Source of the DNA: RGIG1668 sp045124495
Lineage (GTDB): Bacteria; Bacillota; Clostridia; Lachnospirales; Lachnospiraceae
DNA length: 12,410 nt
Assembly: GCA_045124495.1 (NCBI GenBank)
Contig: JBGVLX010000002.1
Span: 1 to 12,410, forward strand
Direction of reading: 5' to 3'
The position numbers and the translations under genes were made by a program. Positions 1 through 6,422 of this stretch are shown piece by piece (the stretch's first letter is position 1; each line of letters begins with the position of its first letter). The notes beneath the pieces were generated by a model. That model worked only from the letters and a program-made list of their open reading frames with translations, did not search any database and was not told the DNA's origin.

Positions 1-399
1 TCTCTTTGCTTATCTGTTTTGTTATTGCTTTTGGGTCAATATTATGTACAGATTTATGATGTGTCAAAAGAGGTACGTGGGGTGGCCTATGAGATTTTGG
101 TAGCCTTTGCCATTATTTCGCCGGTAAAGGTTCAAAATATGATATTAGGGGGAGGAATCATACGAAGTGGGGGAAAAACAAAATATGTCATGTGTATCGA
201 TTTTATTGGTACATGGCTTTTTGGAGTGCCTTTGGGATTATTAGCAGCTTTTGTATGGAATTTACCGATTCCATATGTATATTTTATTTTATCTTTGGAG
301 GAATGTGTAAGGCTTATGATTTCTCTGGTTCTTTTCCGAAGAAAAAGCTGGATGCGAAGCCTTGGAGAATGGGAACAAGGGGAAGAGTGTGTGGGTTGA
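1..399 (+). CDS. MATE family efflux transporter, C-terminal part (5' end outside window)
   Basis: The reading frame is open from the first base to TGA at 397-399, so this is the last ~132 residues of a longer protein and not a gene starting at the first internal ATG. It is hydrophobic, with at least three membrane segments. The stretch with GGGIIRSGGKTKYVM followed by a WLFGVPLG helix and a C-terminal helix ending in FRRKSW is typical of the last helices of MATE (multidrug and toxic compound extrusion) pumps, which export cationic drugs using an H+ or Na+ gradient. A full MATE protein has about 450 residues and 12 helices. Only 18 bases separate its stop from the AAC(3) gene, so the two probably share a transcript. 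The substrate cannot be told from this part. Confidence 0.85.
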   Translation, partial: SLCLSVLLLLLGQYYVQIYDVSKEVRGVAYEILVAFAIISPVKVQNMILGGGIIRSGGKTKYVMCIDFIGTWLFGVPLGLLAAFVWNLPIPYVYFILSLEECVRLMISLVLFRRKSWMRSLGEWEQGEECVG

Positions 400-417
400 T
401 AATGAAAGGAGAAAGTT

Positions 418-1212
418 ATGGATAGAAAATTAGTATTGAAAAAGGATATCAAGGAAGCGTTGAAACAGGTAGGGGTAAAACCGGGGCAAAATATTATGGT
501 ACATACCTCTCTTAGTAAATTAGGGTTTGTCTGTGGAGGAGCCCAGATGGTGATTGAGGCGTTATTGGAAAGTGTTGGAGAGGAAGGCACGATTATGATG
601 CCTACACAGACTTGGAAGAATTTGGACCCTGTTACCGGTGTGCATTGGGAAGAACCAGAAGAATGGTGGCAGACCATAAGGGATAACTGGCCGGCGTATG
701 ATAAAGAAATTACTCCAACCAACACCATGGGAGCCGTGGCGGAGATGTTTCGTAAGTGGCCGGGAGCTCTTCGAAGCGATCATCCGGCACGTTCTGTGGC
801 AGCTTATGGAAAACATGCGAAGTATTTAACGGAAAATCATGATTTATCCAATATTTTTGGGGATGGATCTCCTATTGGAAAACTGTATGAGTTAGATGGA
901 TATGTACTTTTAATTGGGGTAGGATACGATAAAAATACGTCCATCCATTTAGCAGATGCAAGAGCGGAATATCCGGGAAAACATATGGCGGAAGAAAGTA
1001 GTGCCATGCTGATAGATGGAAAAAGAGTTTGGAAAACCTATTCTACCTTATTTGTGGATGGGGAAGATTTTGAAGAGATTGGGGAGGCTTTTGAAACAGA
1101 GAAGAAGGTGGAAAAAGCCGTTTTAGGGAATGGAATGATAACCTTTATGAAACAACGGGAACTGGTAGATTTTGCGGTGGAATGGATCGAGAAAAATCGT
1201 ACGGTATCATAA
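418..1212 (+). CDS. AAC(3) family aminoglycoside N-acetyltransferase-like protein
   Basis: This 264-residue protein has the normal length and motif order of the AAC(3)/YokD family, which transfers acetyl from acetyl-CoA to the 3-amino group of aminoglycosides or to other amines. Visible motifs are IMVHTSLSKLG (26-35), the GG-containing helix entry near 40, EEGTIMMPTQTW (55-66), the DHPARSVAAYGKHA block (121-134) and LLIGVGYDKNTSIHLAD (164-180), where His177 matches the conserved active-site histidine region. The start is supported by AAAGGAGA at 405-412 before ATG 418. It lies 18 bases after a MATE pump gene, which fits a drug-resistance pair. Many chromosomal members of this family do not give aminoglycoside resistance, so the real substrate is open. 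Confidence 0.88.
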   Translation: MDRKLVLKKDIKEALKQVGVKPGQNIMVHTSLSKLGFVCGGAQMVIEALLESVGEEGTIMMPTQTWKNLDPVTGVHWEEPEEWWQTIRDNWPAYDKEITPTNTMGAVAEMFRKWPGALRSDHPARSVAAYGKHAKYLTENHDLSNIFGDGSPIGKLYELDGYVLLIGVGYDKNTSIHLADARAEYPGKHMAEESSAMLIDGKRVWKTYSTLFVDGEDFEEIGEAFETEKKVEKAVLGNGMITFMKQRELVDFAVEWIEKNRTVS

Positions 1213-1285
1213 AAATGTTTATTTCTGTAAAAGTGGTTAAGAGGAAATTGTTTTATGATACAATGATACATCAGAGAAAGATAGA

Positions 1286-1309
1286 AGTGGCGGGATTTCT
1301 CCCGCCACT
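1286..1309 (-). terminator. Hairpin between converging AAC(3) and AbiE genes, probable terminator
   Basis: Perfect 10-bp stem AGTGGCGGGA / TCCCGCCACT with a TTTC loop, GC-rich against an AT-rich background. Read on the minus strand it follows the AbiEii stop by about 32 bases and is followed by a pyrimidine-rich run (TTCTATCTTTCTCTG). On the plus strand the tail is not U-rich. It is therefore best assigned to the AbiE operon, though it could also stop transcription coming from the AAC(3) side. Confidence 0.65.
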
Positions 1310-1341
1310 AACTAAATTGAAAACTTTGGTTGAACTCACCA

Positions 1342-2250
1342 TTATTTTTTATATTCAAATACATCGCATTCTGCTACCATAGCAATACCATGCTCAATAG
1401 CATAATCATATGAAATATTTTCATACAACAATTTTTGTGTGATATCCTTATAATCAGGTTCGTAAAATCTGCTATGAATTATTTCCTGTAGTATTTCTGG
1501 AATATTATATTCAAGTTGTGCAGATGGATTATTTTTAGACCGCATTCTATCGTCTCTAACTTCATCAATCAATTTATCCAATTGCTGATCTAGTGTTACC
1601 TGTCCTAGTAGTTTACATATATCATATAAATGTCTTGAATCTCTGTCTAGCATATTTTGGATTCTATAATCACATATTGCAAATACTTTATCTATAAAAG
1701 TTCGATCTATAGACTGAACATTCATTATCACTTCTGCCGCTTCAAATGGAATTGGTAATATAATACCTCTCTCACTACAAAACTTTCCTATAAAACTACC
1801 AACAGAATGTTTTTCAACCGGATATGCAGACTGATAATAACTGGTCTCAATAATAATTTCCAATGGAATTTCTGCGAACATGGAGTCATATCTAAACACA
1901 TATTTATTGTAATCATAGCGAGACTTAATTTCCTCCGGATTACCCAATGTCATTCCTAAATTTTCTGCAATGCTTACTATCAAATCTTTTGATTTTGCTC
2001 GTTCTGATTGTGTCGGTCTGCGATTCATTGACAAATCAATATCTTCAGAAAAACGGTCAATCAAATTATATGCTTTAGAAAGGGATGTGCCGCCTTTAAA
2101 TACAAATGGCAATTCAGACTTAGAAAGCTCATACAAAAAACATGATTGAAGGGTGTCTTTCTCAACCATCTGTTCGGTCCTTCCAAATTCTCTAGCCACC
2201 GTTTCTATAATCTCTTTCCAATCATTATAATGTTCTTTATACCAATTCAT
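1342..2250 (-). CDS. AbiEii/AbiGii family nucleotidyltransferase toxin
   Basis: 302 residues, full length for the family. AbiEii is the toxin of the AbiE type IV toxin-antitoxin and abortive-infection system; it is a DNA polymerase beta-like nucleotidyltransferase. The two diagnostic motifs are present: FVFKGGTSLSKAY (49-61) and RFSEDIDLSM (66-75), with Asp70 and Asp72 as the expected metal ligands. A later basic/acidic stretch with LDRDSRHLYDICKL (201-214) corresponds to the conserved C-terminal motif region. The ATG at 2250 lies inside the end of the upstream antitoxin gene (14-base overlap), so translation is probably coupled. The gene is visibly more AT-rich than the MATE/AAC(3) genes, consistent with horizontal transfer. 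No truncation is seen and all motifs look intact, so it is probably functional. Confidence 0.9.
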   Translation of the reverse strand: MNWYKEHYNDWKEIIETVAREFGRTEQMVEKDTLQSCFLYELSKSELPFVFKGGTSLSKAYNLIDRFSEDIDLSMNRRPTQSERAKSKDLIVSIAENLGMTLGNPEEIKSRYDYNKYVFRYDSMFAEIPLEIIIETSYYQSAYPVEKHSVGSFIGKFCSERGIILPIPFEAAEVIMNVQSIDRTFIDKVFAICDYRIQNMLDRDSRHLYDICKLLGQVTLDQQLDKLIDEVRDDRMRSKNNPSAQLEYNIPEILQEIIHSRFYEPDYKDITQKLLYENISYDYAIEHGIAMVAECDVFEYKK

Positions 2251-2854
2251 GCATCAAGCCCCCTTGATAAATATTTCTATATACTTTATCCGGAAATAGT
2301 GAAAGATATTTTTTTACCTGTTCAAAATCTACATCAACCATAGCAATAAATGCTTTTATTTTTTCTGTAAATTCGTCCCCTTTAATCTCACTATACTTAT
2401 CAATGGTACTCATAAGATCCAAGAACTGTAAAGAACCTTTATTTTCCTTTGAAATATTAACTACCGGCTTATATACGATAATTTGTCTGCCATCAATCTT
2501 CAGTTTTCGCTGTTTCGTAGACGCTTCATTTGAGCATACTTCATAACAAGAAGGATTTTGTGTTGTAAAACCGTACATATTTGCAAGTTGAATTCCCGTA
2601 ATATACCCTGACACCTCTCCATTTGCTTCTAAAAATTTCTTTTGTATAAATTTATCAATAGAAACTTTTCCTTTCGTACCTAAAATTGTTCTATAAGCGA
2701 TATAATAAACACCATTATATAATCTTTCTAGTTTTCCTTCATCTGTAAGCTTCTTCATTTCCTGCCGAACAGACTCGCTAGATTTACCAGGAAGCTCTGC
2801 TAGAAAGATTGGTTCATCTTTTTGATAATTTGTAATAATATAATCATAAAGCAT
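2237..2854 (-). CDS. AbiEi-like antitoxin / DUF6088 family protein
   Basis: 205 residues. The N-terminal ~50 residues form a winged helix-turn-helix: FLAELPGKSSESVRQEMKKL followed by a wing with GKLERLYNGVYY (40-51). The rest resembles the DUF6088/AbiEi type, with SGYITGIQLANMYGF (82-96) and a TKQRKLKIDGRQIIVYKPV block (113-131). In AbiE systems this protein represses the operon and counteracts the nucleotidyltransferase without binding it directly. The gene comes first in the operon and overlaps the toxin gene by 14 bases. AAAGGAG at 2863-2869 gives a good ribosome binding site for ATG 2854. A perfect consensus promoter and a palindrome lie just upstream, which fits autoregulation. Confidence 0.85.
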   Translation of the reverse strand: MLYDYIITNYQKDEPIFLAELPGKSSESVRQEMKKLTDEGKLERLYNGVYYIAYRTILGTKGKVSIDKFIQKKFLEANGEVSGYITGIQLANMYGFTTQNPSCYEVCSNEASTKQRKLKIDGRQIIVYKPVVNISKENKGSLQFLDLMSTIDKYSEIKGDEFTEKIKAFIAMVDVDFEQVKKYLSLFPDKVYRNIYQGGLMHELV

Positions 2855-2873
2855 ACAGAGGACTCCTTTTCAC

Positions 2874-2885
2874 AATTTCGAAATT
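2874..2885 (-). promoter_or_regulatory. 12-bp palindrome in the abiE leader, candidate operator
   Basis: AATTTCGAAATT is a perfect 12-bp palindrome located between the -10 box and the ribosome binding site of the antitoxin gene, flanked by further short complementary ACAAT / ATTGT arms. AbiEi antitoxins are known to repress their own promoter by binding inverted repeats, so this is a plausible binding site. It is AT-rich, and the assignment rests on position and symmetry only. Confidence 0.45.
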
Positions 2886-2900
2886 ATTGTTTTCAGTTTT

Positions 2901-2928
2901 ATTATATCCCAAAATGAGTTTTTGTCAA
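2901..2928 (-). promoter_or_regulatory. Consensus sigma-A promoter of the AbiE operon
   Basis: On the minus strand TTGACA (2928-2923) and TATAAT (2906-2901) are both perfect matches to the consensus, separated by 16 bp. The antitoxin start lies about 47 bases beyond the -10 box. Such a strong promoter fits a system that is held down by its own antitoxin. Confidence 0.8.
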
Positions 2929-2951
2929 AGATATTTTTGAATATGTCTAAA

Positions 2952-3077
2952 TTATTTTCTCACTTTTACAGCCAAAGCATGCGCTCTCATTCCTTCTGAT
3001 TCTGCAAGGCGAATGATATAGTTAGCATTAGCTTTCAATGCAGATTCCGGATAGTGAATCACACTATATCCCCTCAT
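2952..3077 (-). pseudogene. Fragment resembling the C-terminus of histidinol dehydrogenase
   Basis: A 41-codon frame (ATG 3077 to TAA 2952) encodes a peptide with HYPESALKANANYIIRLAES and then EGMRAHALAVKVRK. The pattern of a helix followed by AExEGMxAHAxAVxVR is the usual end of HisD-type dehydrogenases, about 430 residues long. A stop codon lies in frame a few codons before the ATG and no good ribosome binding site is present, so nothing of the catalytic body remains. It sits between the AbiE operon and the AAA-ATPase gene, both in the same orientation, and is best read as a scar of a lost gene. The family call is by eye and moderate. A real small protein cannot be excluded. Confidence 0.45.
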
Positions 3078-3134
3078 AAATTTTCCCTAACAAGCTTTTC
3101 ATGCTTTTTGCATTGAAGAAAAAAAGCAATGTTC

Positions 3135-4838
3135 CTAACCAATCAACACATTCTTTCCTTCAAAGGCAAAGCCGTATTTTCGTATCTTTTCTTTTGGAAT
3201 TCCTTTGGAAATCAGGGTTTCTTCGTATTTTTTCTCCTCTATCTGGGAGAGGGCAGAAGAGAGGGTATCTTCTAAGGATGATTCTTTCCTTGGGTTAAAT
3301 ACTTTAAATTCAATGATGATGGCATCATCTGATTCCGGTTTTATAGGTTCTAACATAATATCATATCTTCTAAATCCACTTTCTCGGTTGGAGGTTATTT
3401 GGTAACGTCCTTTTAATTCCACCAGCAATCCTAATACAAAACCGTGGTAGAACCGTTCCGGTTGGGATTTGGATGGGTTGCTTCCGGTATCAAAATAGCT
3501 GAATATTCGAAAAGCCACATCATTCATATATTCGTTCATGGCATCTAAGTCGTTTAGAAGTAGTGCCGTAACGAAATTACTGTATTCTTCTTCCGCCTCA
3601 TCAAACCAACCTTTTACCATGGACTCAAACATAATCCGGACTTCTCCGTTGGTGATGGTTAATTCATAATTCGGGATTCTTTCTACCTTTTTCATGTCTT
3701 CATAATCTAAAACCTTCAAATAACCACTTGCCACAAGCAGACTCCAGACAGCTGCCTTACTTCCATTTAACTGGTTGTATACAATCTGCTCATCAATGGG
3801 ACAAATAATACTTTCCCCCCGAAGCAGTGTCTCAAAGTTCGTCTTTAACTGGCTGCTTCCTTCCCGAATCAGCTTTCCAACCAGACTGTTAGAGCTGGTA
3901 TTTGCCCAATAGGCTGTATATTTGCCAGTAGCTAGAAAGTTAAGAATGGACCATGGATTGTAGATATCCTTGTGTTCGCCAAATACGAATCCATCATACC
4001 ATTTCTTAACATTTTCTTTTTCTTCGCTCATCCCTCTGTCATCTAAGGCAGCAAATACTTCTTCTTCCGTAAAGCCAAAAGATGTGGCATATTCATTAGA
4101 TGTTGTGGTAACTACTTTTAAATTATTCAAGTCCGAAAAAACCGATTCTTTCGAAACTCTGGTAATTCCGGTCATAATCGCTCTTCCAATATAAGGGTTG
4201 GTTTTAAACGTGGAATTAAATAAATTTCTGGTAAAGGCTACCATCTCATCCCAGAAGCCATGAACATAGGCCTCTTGCATTGGAGTATCGTATTCGTCAA
4301 GGAAAATAATGACCTTTTTATCATAATAACGGTACAGATAATCAGACAAACGGTGCAGTGCAGACACAGCTTCAAAGGAATCCATTTCCCTTGCCATCCG
4401 ACACATGTATTCCTTTTCATTTTGGGATAATTTATCACTTTTTGTTAAAAAAGAGTATTTTTCAAACTGGAGCGTCAATAGTTCAATGATTCGTCTTTTG
4501 GTAGATTCAAAATCAGTTTCTTTTACTCTTGCAAAGGAAAGACTAATTACGGGATATGTCCCCTGAAGGTTCCTGTATTTTTCTTCTTTCCAGATAGAAA
4601 GTCCTTCGAACAAATCCCCTCTTCCTGCGTAATCCACAGAGAAAAAATTTTCTAACATGGACATATTCAAAGTTTTTCCGAAACGCCGTGGACGGGTAAT
4701 TAGGGTAACATCATCGCTGCTTTCCCACCATTCCTTAATAAATGGGGTTTTATCAATATAAAAATTATGACATTCACGTAATTTCGAAAAATCCTGTATT
4801 CCGATTCCTACCGGAGTTTTTGTATTAATCATATTCAT
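3135..4838 (-). CDS. AAA-ATPase-like protein with C-terminal PD-(D/E)XK nuclease-like domain (DUF1703 type)
   Basis: 567 residues, typical for the family. The N-terminal AAA-ATPase-like domain shows a variant P-loop RPRRFGKT (49-56), Walker B KVIIFLDEYDTP (175-186) and the sensor-like block IMTGITRVSKESVFSDLNNL (221-240). The C-terminal part carries a PD-(D/E)XK fold signature: RYDI with Asp493, then IIIEFKVF with Glu510 and Lys512. These proteins are frequent in multiple copies in gut Firmicutes and Bacteroidetes. Their function is not established; a mobile or defence-type nuclease is usually suspected. Two starts compete: ATG 4838 lies only 3 bases after AAGGAG (around 4842-4848), while ATG 4832, two codons later, has a better 9-base spacing. 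The gene is intact, stands alone, and neighbours the AbiE module. Confidence 0.88.
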   Translation of the reverse strand: MNMINTKTPVGIGIQDFSKLRECHNFYIDKTPFIKEWWESSDDVTLITRPRRFGKTLNMSMLENFFSVDYAGRGDLFEGLSIWKEEKYRNLQGTYPVISLSFARVKETDFESTKRRIIELLTLQFEKYSFLTKSDKLSQNEKEYMCRMAREMDSFEAVSALHRLSDYLYRYYDKKVIIFLDEYDTPMQEAYVHGFWDEMVAFTRNLFNSTFKTNPYIGRAIMTGITRVSKESVFSDLNNLKVVTTTSNEYATSFGFTEEEVFAALDDRGMSEEKENVKKWYDGFVFGEHKDIYNPWSILNFLATGKYTAYWANTSSNSLVGKLIREGSSQLKTNFETLLRGESIICPIDEQIVYNQLNGSKAAVWSLLVASGYLKVLDYEDMKKVERIPNYELTITNGEVRIMFESMVKGWFDEAEEEYSNFVTALLLNDLDAMNEYMNDVAFRIFSYFDTGSNPSKSQPERFYHGFVLGLLVELKGRYQITSNRESGFRRYDIMLEPIKPESDDAIIIEFKVFNPRKESSLEDTLSSALSQIEEKKYEETLISKGIPKEKIRKYGFAFEGKNVLIG

Positions 4839-4881
4839 TCACTCCTTTTTAAACTCCCGATTTTTGCTCTTATCCTATATT

Positions 4882-4910
4882 AGTATAACGGATTTCTTTT
4901 TTTCATGCAA
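4882..4910 (-). promoter_or_regulatory. Possible promoter of the AAA-ATPase gene
   Basis: On the minus strand a good -10 box TATACT (4887-4882) is preceded, after exactly 17 bp, by a weak -35 TTGCAT (4910-4905). It lies about 44 bases upstream of the start. The weak -35 makes this a tentative call. Confidence 0.4.
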
Positions 4911-5035
4911 TATTCCGCTGACTCATTCGTTCGTTTTTATTTTACTTCAAGTATAACTTTTTTCTGTTATTTTAAGCGTTAAGAGATAGATTGATTGATA
5001 TTGTTTTGATGAATTCAGGGGAAAGGGGACAAGAG

Positions 5036-5215
5036 ATGAAGTACATGTTACTATTTGATTTGGATAAAACATTGTTATAAACGGAAAAAACAATTTCAAA
5101 ATCTACCATGCAGGAGATATAAAATTACAGAAAGCAAGGGATTATGATTGAAGTATCTCCCTCTAGGAACAAAACTGTCAGCTGCTATTTAAAAAAAATT
5201 TTAAATAGTGATTGA
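5036..5215 (+). pseudogene. Remnant of a Cof-type HAD hydrolase
   Basis: Starting at ATG 5036, with a purine-rich site just upstream, the frame reads MKYMLLFDLDKTLL and then hits TAA (5078). FDLDKTLL is HAD motif I (DxDxT), with the nucleophile Asp. The same frame continues with TEKTISKSTMQEI, a second TAA (5120), then NYRKQGIMIEVSPSRNKT and a third stop at 5213. This is the order seen in Cof-type sugar-phosphate phosphatases, where motif I is followed by a helix and a VSTSR-like motif II. With two internal stops and only ~55 codons of an expected ~260, it cannot make a functional enzyme. Its end abuts the ArsR promoter, so the rest was replaced or deleted there. Confidence 0.7.
5185..5208 (+). 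repeat. Perfect inverted repeat directly upstream of the arsR promoter
   Basis: Arms CTATTTAAAA and TTTTAAATAG (10 bp each, perfect) around an AAAA spacer end three bases before the -35 box of the ArsR-SdpI promoter. ArsR/SmtB repressors bind AT-rich dyads of this general kind near their own promoters, so it may be the operator. It could also be an AT hairpin left from the decayed upstream gene. Confidence 0.55.
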
Positions 5216-5240
5216 CAATATATTTTTATAGGAATATAAT
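5212..5240 (+). promoter_or_regulatory. Consensus sigma-A promoter of arsR-sdpI
   Basis: TTGACA (5212-5217) and TATAAT (5235-5240), both perfect, with the ideal 17-bp spacer. The ArsR start codon is 34 bases beyond the -10 box. A strong promoter with an adjacent dyad fits autorepression. Confidence 0.85.
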
Positions 5241-5274
5241 CTAATTAAAATAATTTTGAAATAGGTGTGATACG

Positions 5275-5544
5275 ATGGGTGCGACAAGTATTTTCAAAGT
5301 TCTATCAGATAAGCAAAGGAGAGATATTTTAGTTTTTTTGAAGGAGGGTAGAATGAATGCGGGAGAAATAGCTGAAAAATTAGGTGTAACGCCGGCAGCT
5401 CTTTCTTATCATCTTAAGCTGCTTAAGGATGCAGATTTAGTGATGGAATATAAAAATAAGAATTACGTTTATTATGAAATCAATACGACAGTCTTTGATG
5501 AATTGATTTTATGGATTGAACAGTTTGGAGGTAAGAAAAAATGA
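5275..5544 (+). CDS. ArsR family autorepressor (SdpR-like)
   Basis: 89 residues, nearly all winged helix-turn-helix. It starts with FKVLSDKQRRDILVFLKEG, then the recognition unit GEIAEKLGVTPAALSYHLKLLKDADLV (31-57) and a wing EYKNKNYVYYEIN (58-70). No cysteine-containing metal site is visible (there are no cysteines), so a metal sensor role is unlikely. The pairing with a downstream SdpI gene points to the SdpR type. In Bacillus subtilis SdpR represses the sdpRI operon and is inactivated by sequestration at the membrane by SdpI when the SdpC toxin is present. The start ATG 5275 follows AGGTG at a suitable distance. The stop overlaps the next start in an ATGA arrangement, so translation is coupled. 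Confidence 0.88.
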   Translation: MGATSIFKVLSDKQRRDILVFLKEGRMNAGEIAEKLGVTPAALSYHLKLLKDADLVMEYKNKNYVYYEINTTVFDELILWIEQFGGKKK

Positions 5545-6254
5545 AAAAAGTTATGTGGATAGTGTCTATTTTTTCGGTTATTATGACCGCTATTGCAGTA
5601 CAGTTTATGCCGGATTCCGTCCCGATGCATTATAATATGGCAGGTGAAATTGACAGATGGGGTTCGAAATATGAGAATTTTATTTTTCCTGCTATCATAA
5701 TTGTATTTTCTTTGGTTTGGAGTTTACTTATTGCATATTATGAGAAGAAGGCTTCTAAGTCTTCCGAAGAGAAGGTGTGTGTAGAAGCATTGTCAAATGC
5801 TAAAGTGATAAAAGTAACAGGTGTCTCTATGGCTGTTATGTTCACAGTACTACAGGGATATTGTCTTTATAAAGATTGCAAAATTGCCAATGCTGATGTA
5901 ACACAAGCACAAATGAACATAAGTAAGCTTACCTGTATTTTAATTGGTTTACTTTTTATTGTTTTAGGAAATTTTATACCAAAAGTAAAAAATAATATGG
6001 TGATAGGAATTCGTACTAAATGGAGTATGTATAATGATGTTACATGGATGAAGAGTAATCGCTTTGGTGGTGTTACATTAATGATAACAGGAGTGTTAGT
6101 GATAATGACCTCAGTGTTTGTAAAGGAACCTATCGCTATCATCTGTATGTTGATTTATACATTGGTTGATACGCTTATTACTGTGTTTTTTTCATATAAG
6201 GTATACAAAGGTGAGGTGAAATCTTCGGCAATGGTGGAAGAAATGAATAAATAG
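5541..6254 (+). CDS. SdpI family membrane immunity protein
   Basis: 237 residues with about six predicted membrane segments (around 4-22, 48-67, 93-110, 129-146, 177-193, 197-218). The N-terminal DUF1648-type domain is seen as VQFMPDSVPMHYNMAGEIDRW (20-40). The SdpI signature is GNFIPKVKNNMVIGIRTKW and then NDVTWMKSNRFGG (143-177), close to the usual GNxxPKxKxNxxxGIRTxWT...VWxxTHRxGG pattern, with SNR in place of THR. SdpI protects cells against the SdpC killing toxin and signals to SdpR. It overlaps the ArsR gene by four bases. No sdpA, sdpB or sdpC gene is in the window, so here it looks like an orphan immunity module, perhaps against toxins of other strains. Confidence 0.88.
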   Translation: MKKVMWIVSIFSVIMTAIAVQFMPDSVPMHYNMAGEIDRWGSKYENFIFPAIIIVFSLVWSLLIAYYEKKASKSSEEKVCVEALSNAKVIKVTGVSMAVMFTVLQGYCLYKDCKIANADVTQAQMNISKLTCILIGLLFIVLGNFIPKVKNNMVIGIRTKWSMYNDVTWMKSNRFGGVTLMITGVLVIMTSVFVKEPIAIICMLIYTLVDTLITVFFSYKVYKGEVKSSAMVEEMNK

Positions 6255-6380
6255 AGAAAAGTTGCTGTTGGTGCAGGCCTGGGACATGGTGAAATCGAAG
6301 CAATCATTTTAATTGGTTTGAACTATGTAAATAATCTTTTGTATAACATGGTGATAGTGTTTTCGATAAAAAAGAAATGA
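6255..6380 (+). pseudogene. Remnant of a YhfC-family intramembrane metalloprotease
   Basis: Directly after the SdpI stop, and in the same frame, the sequence reads RKVAVGAGLGHGEIEAIILI, then GLNYVNNLLYNMVIV, before TGA at 6378. The GxGHGxIEAxxLxGLxYxNNL pattern is the hallmark of the YhfC (DUF2324) family, membrane proteases related to the CAAX/CPBP group; the His and Glu in GHGxIEA are the presumed metal-site residues. A complete member has ~250 residues and six or more helices, so only one or two helices are left and there is no start codon. It probably marks a lost third gene of the sdpRI-type operon. A fusion by loss of the stop is not seen. Family call from the motif only. Confidence 0.6.
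6318..6347 (+). promoter_or_regulatory. Possible promoter of the DXS-like gene
   Basis: TTGAAC (6318-6323) and TATAAC (6342-6347) with an 18-bp spacer lie about 75 bases before the start codon, inside the YhfC remnant. Both boxes differ from consensus, so the call is weak. No other candidate stands out between 6255 and 6422. Confidence 0.3.
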
Positions 6381-6422
6381 AAAAAAGAATGTTAGAAAGT
6401 AAAAAAGCCGGAGGAATAAGAC

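Noticed and set aside
132..728. Long minus-strand ORF of 198 codons across the MATE end and the AAC(3) start
   Set aside because: It is antisense to two well-supported coding regions, has a composition rich in Ser, Pro, Thr and His typical of shadow frames, and has no recognisable motif.
1213..1285. GATACAAT-like -10 box after the AAC(3) gene (around 1255-1266)
   Set aside because: There is no fitting -35 box and no plus-strand gene follows before the hairpin. It may be a leftover promoter, but the support is too thin to list.
3078..3134. Possible terminator hairpins downstream of the AAA-ATPase gene
   Set aside because: Only 4-5-bp arms (for example CATTG/CAATG around A-rich loops) without a clean U tract on the minus strand were found.
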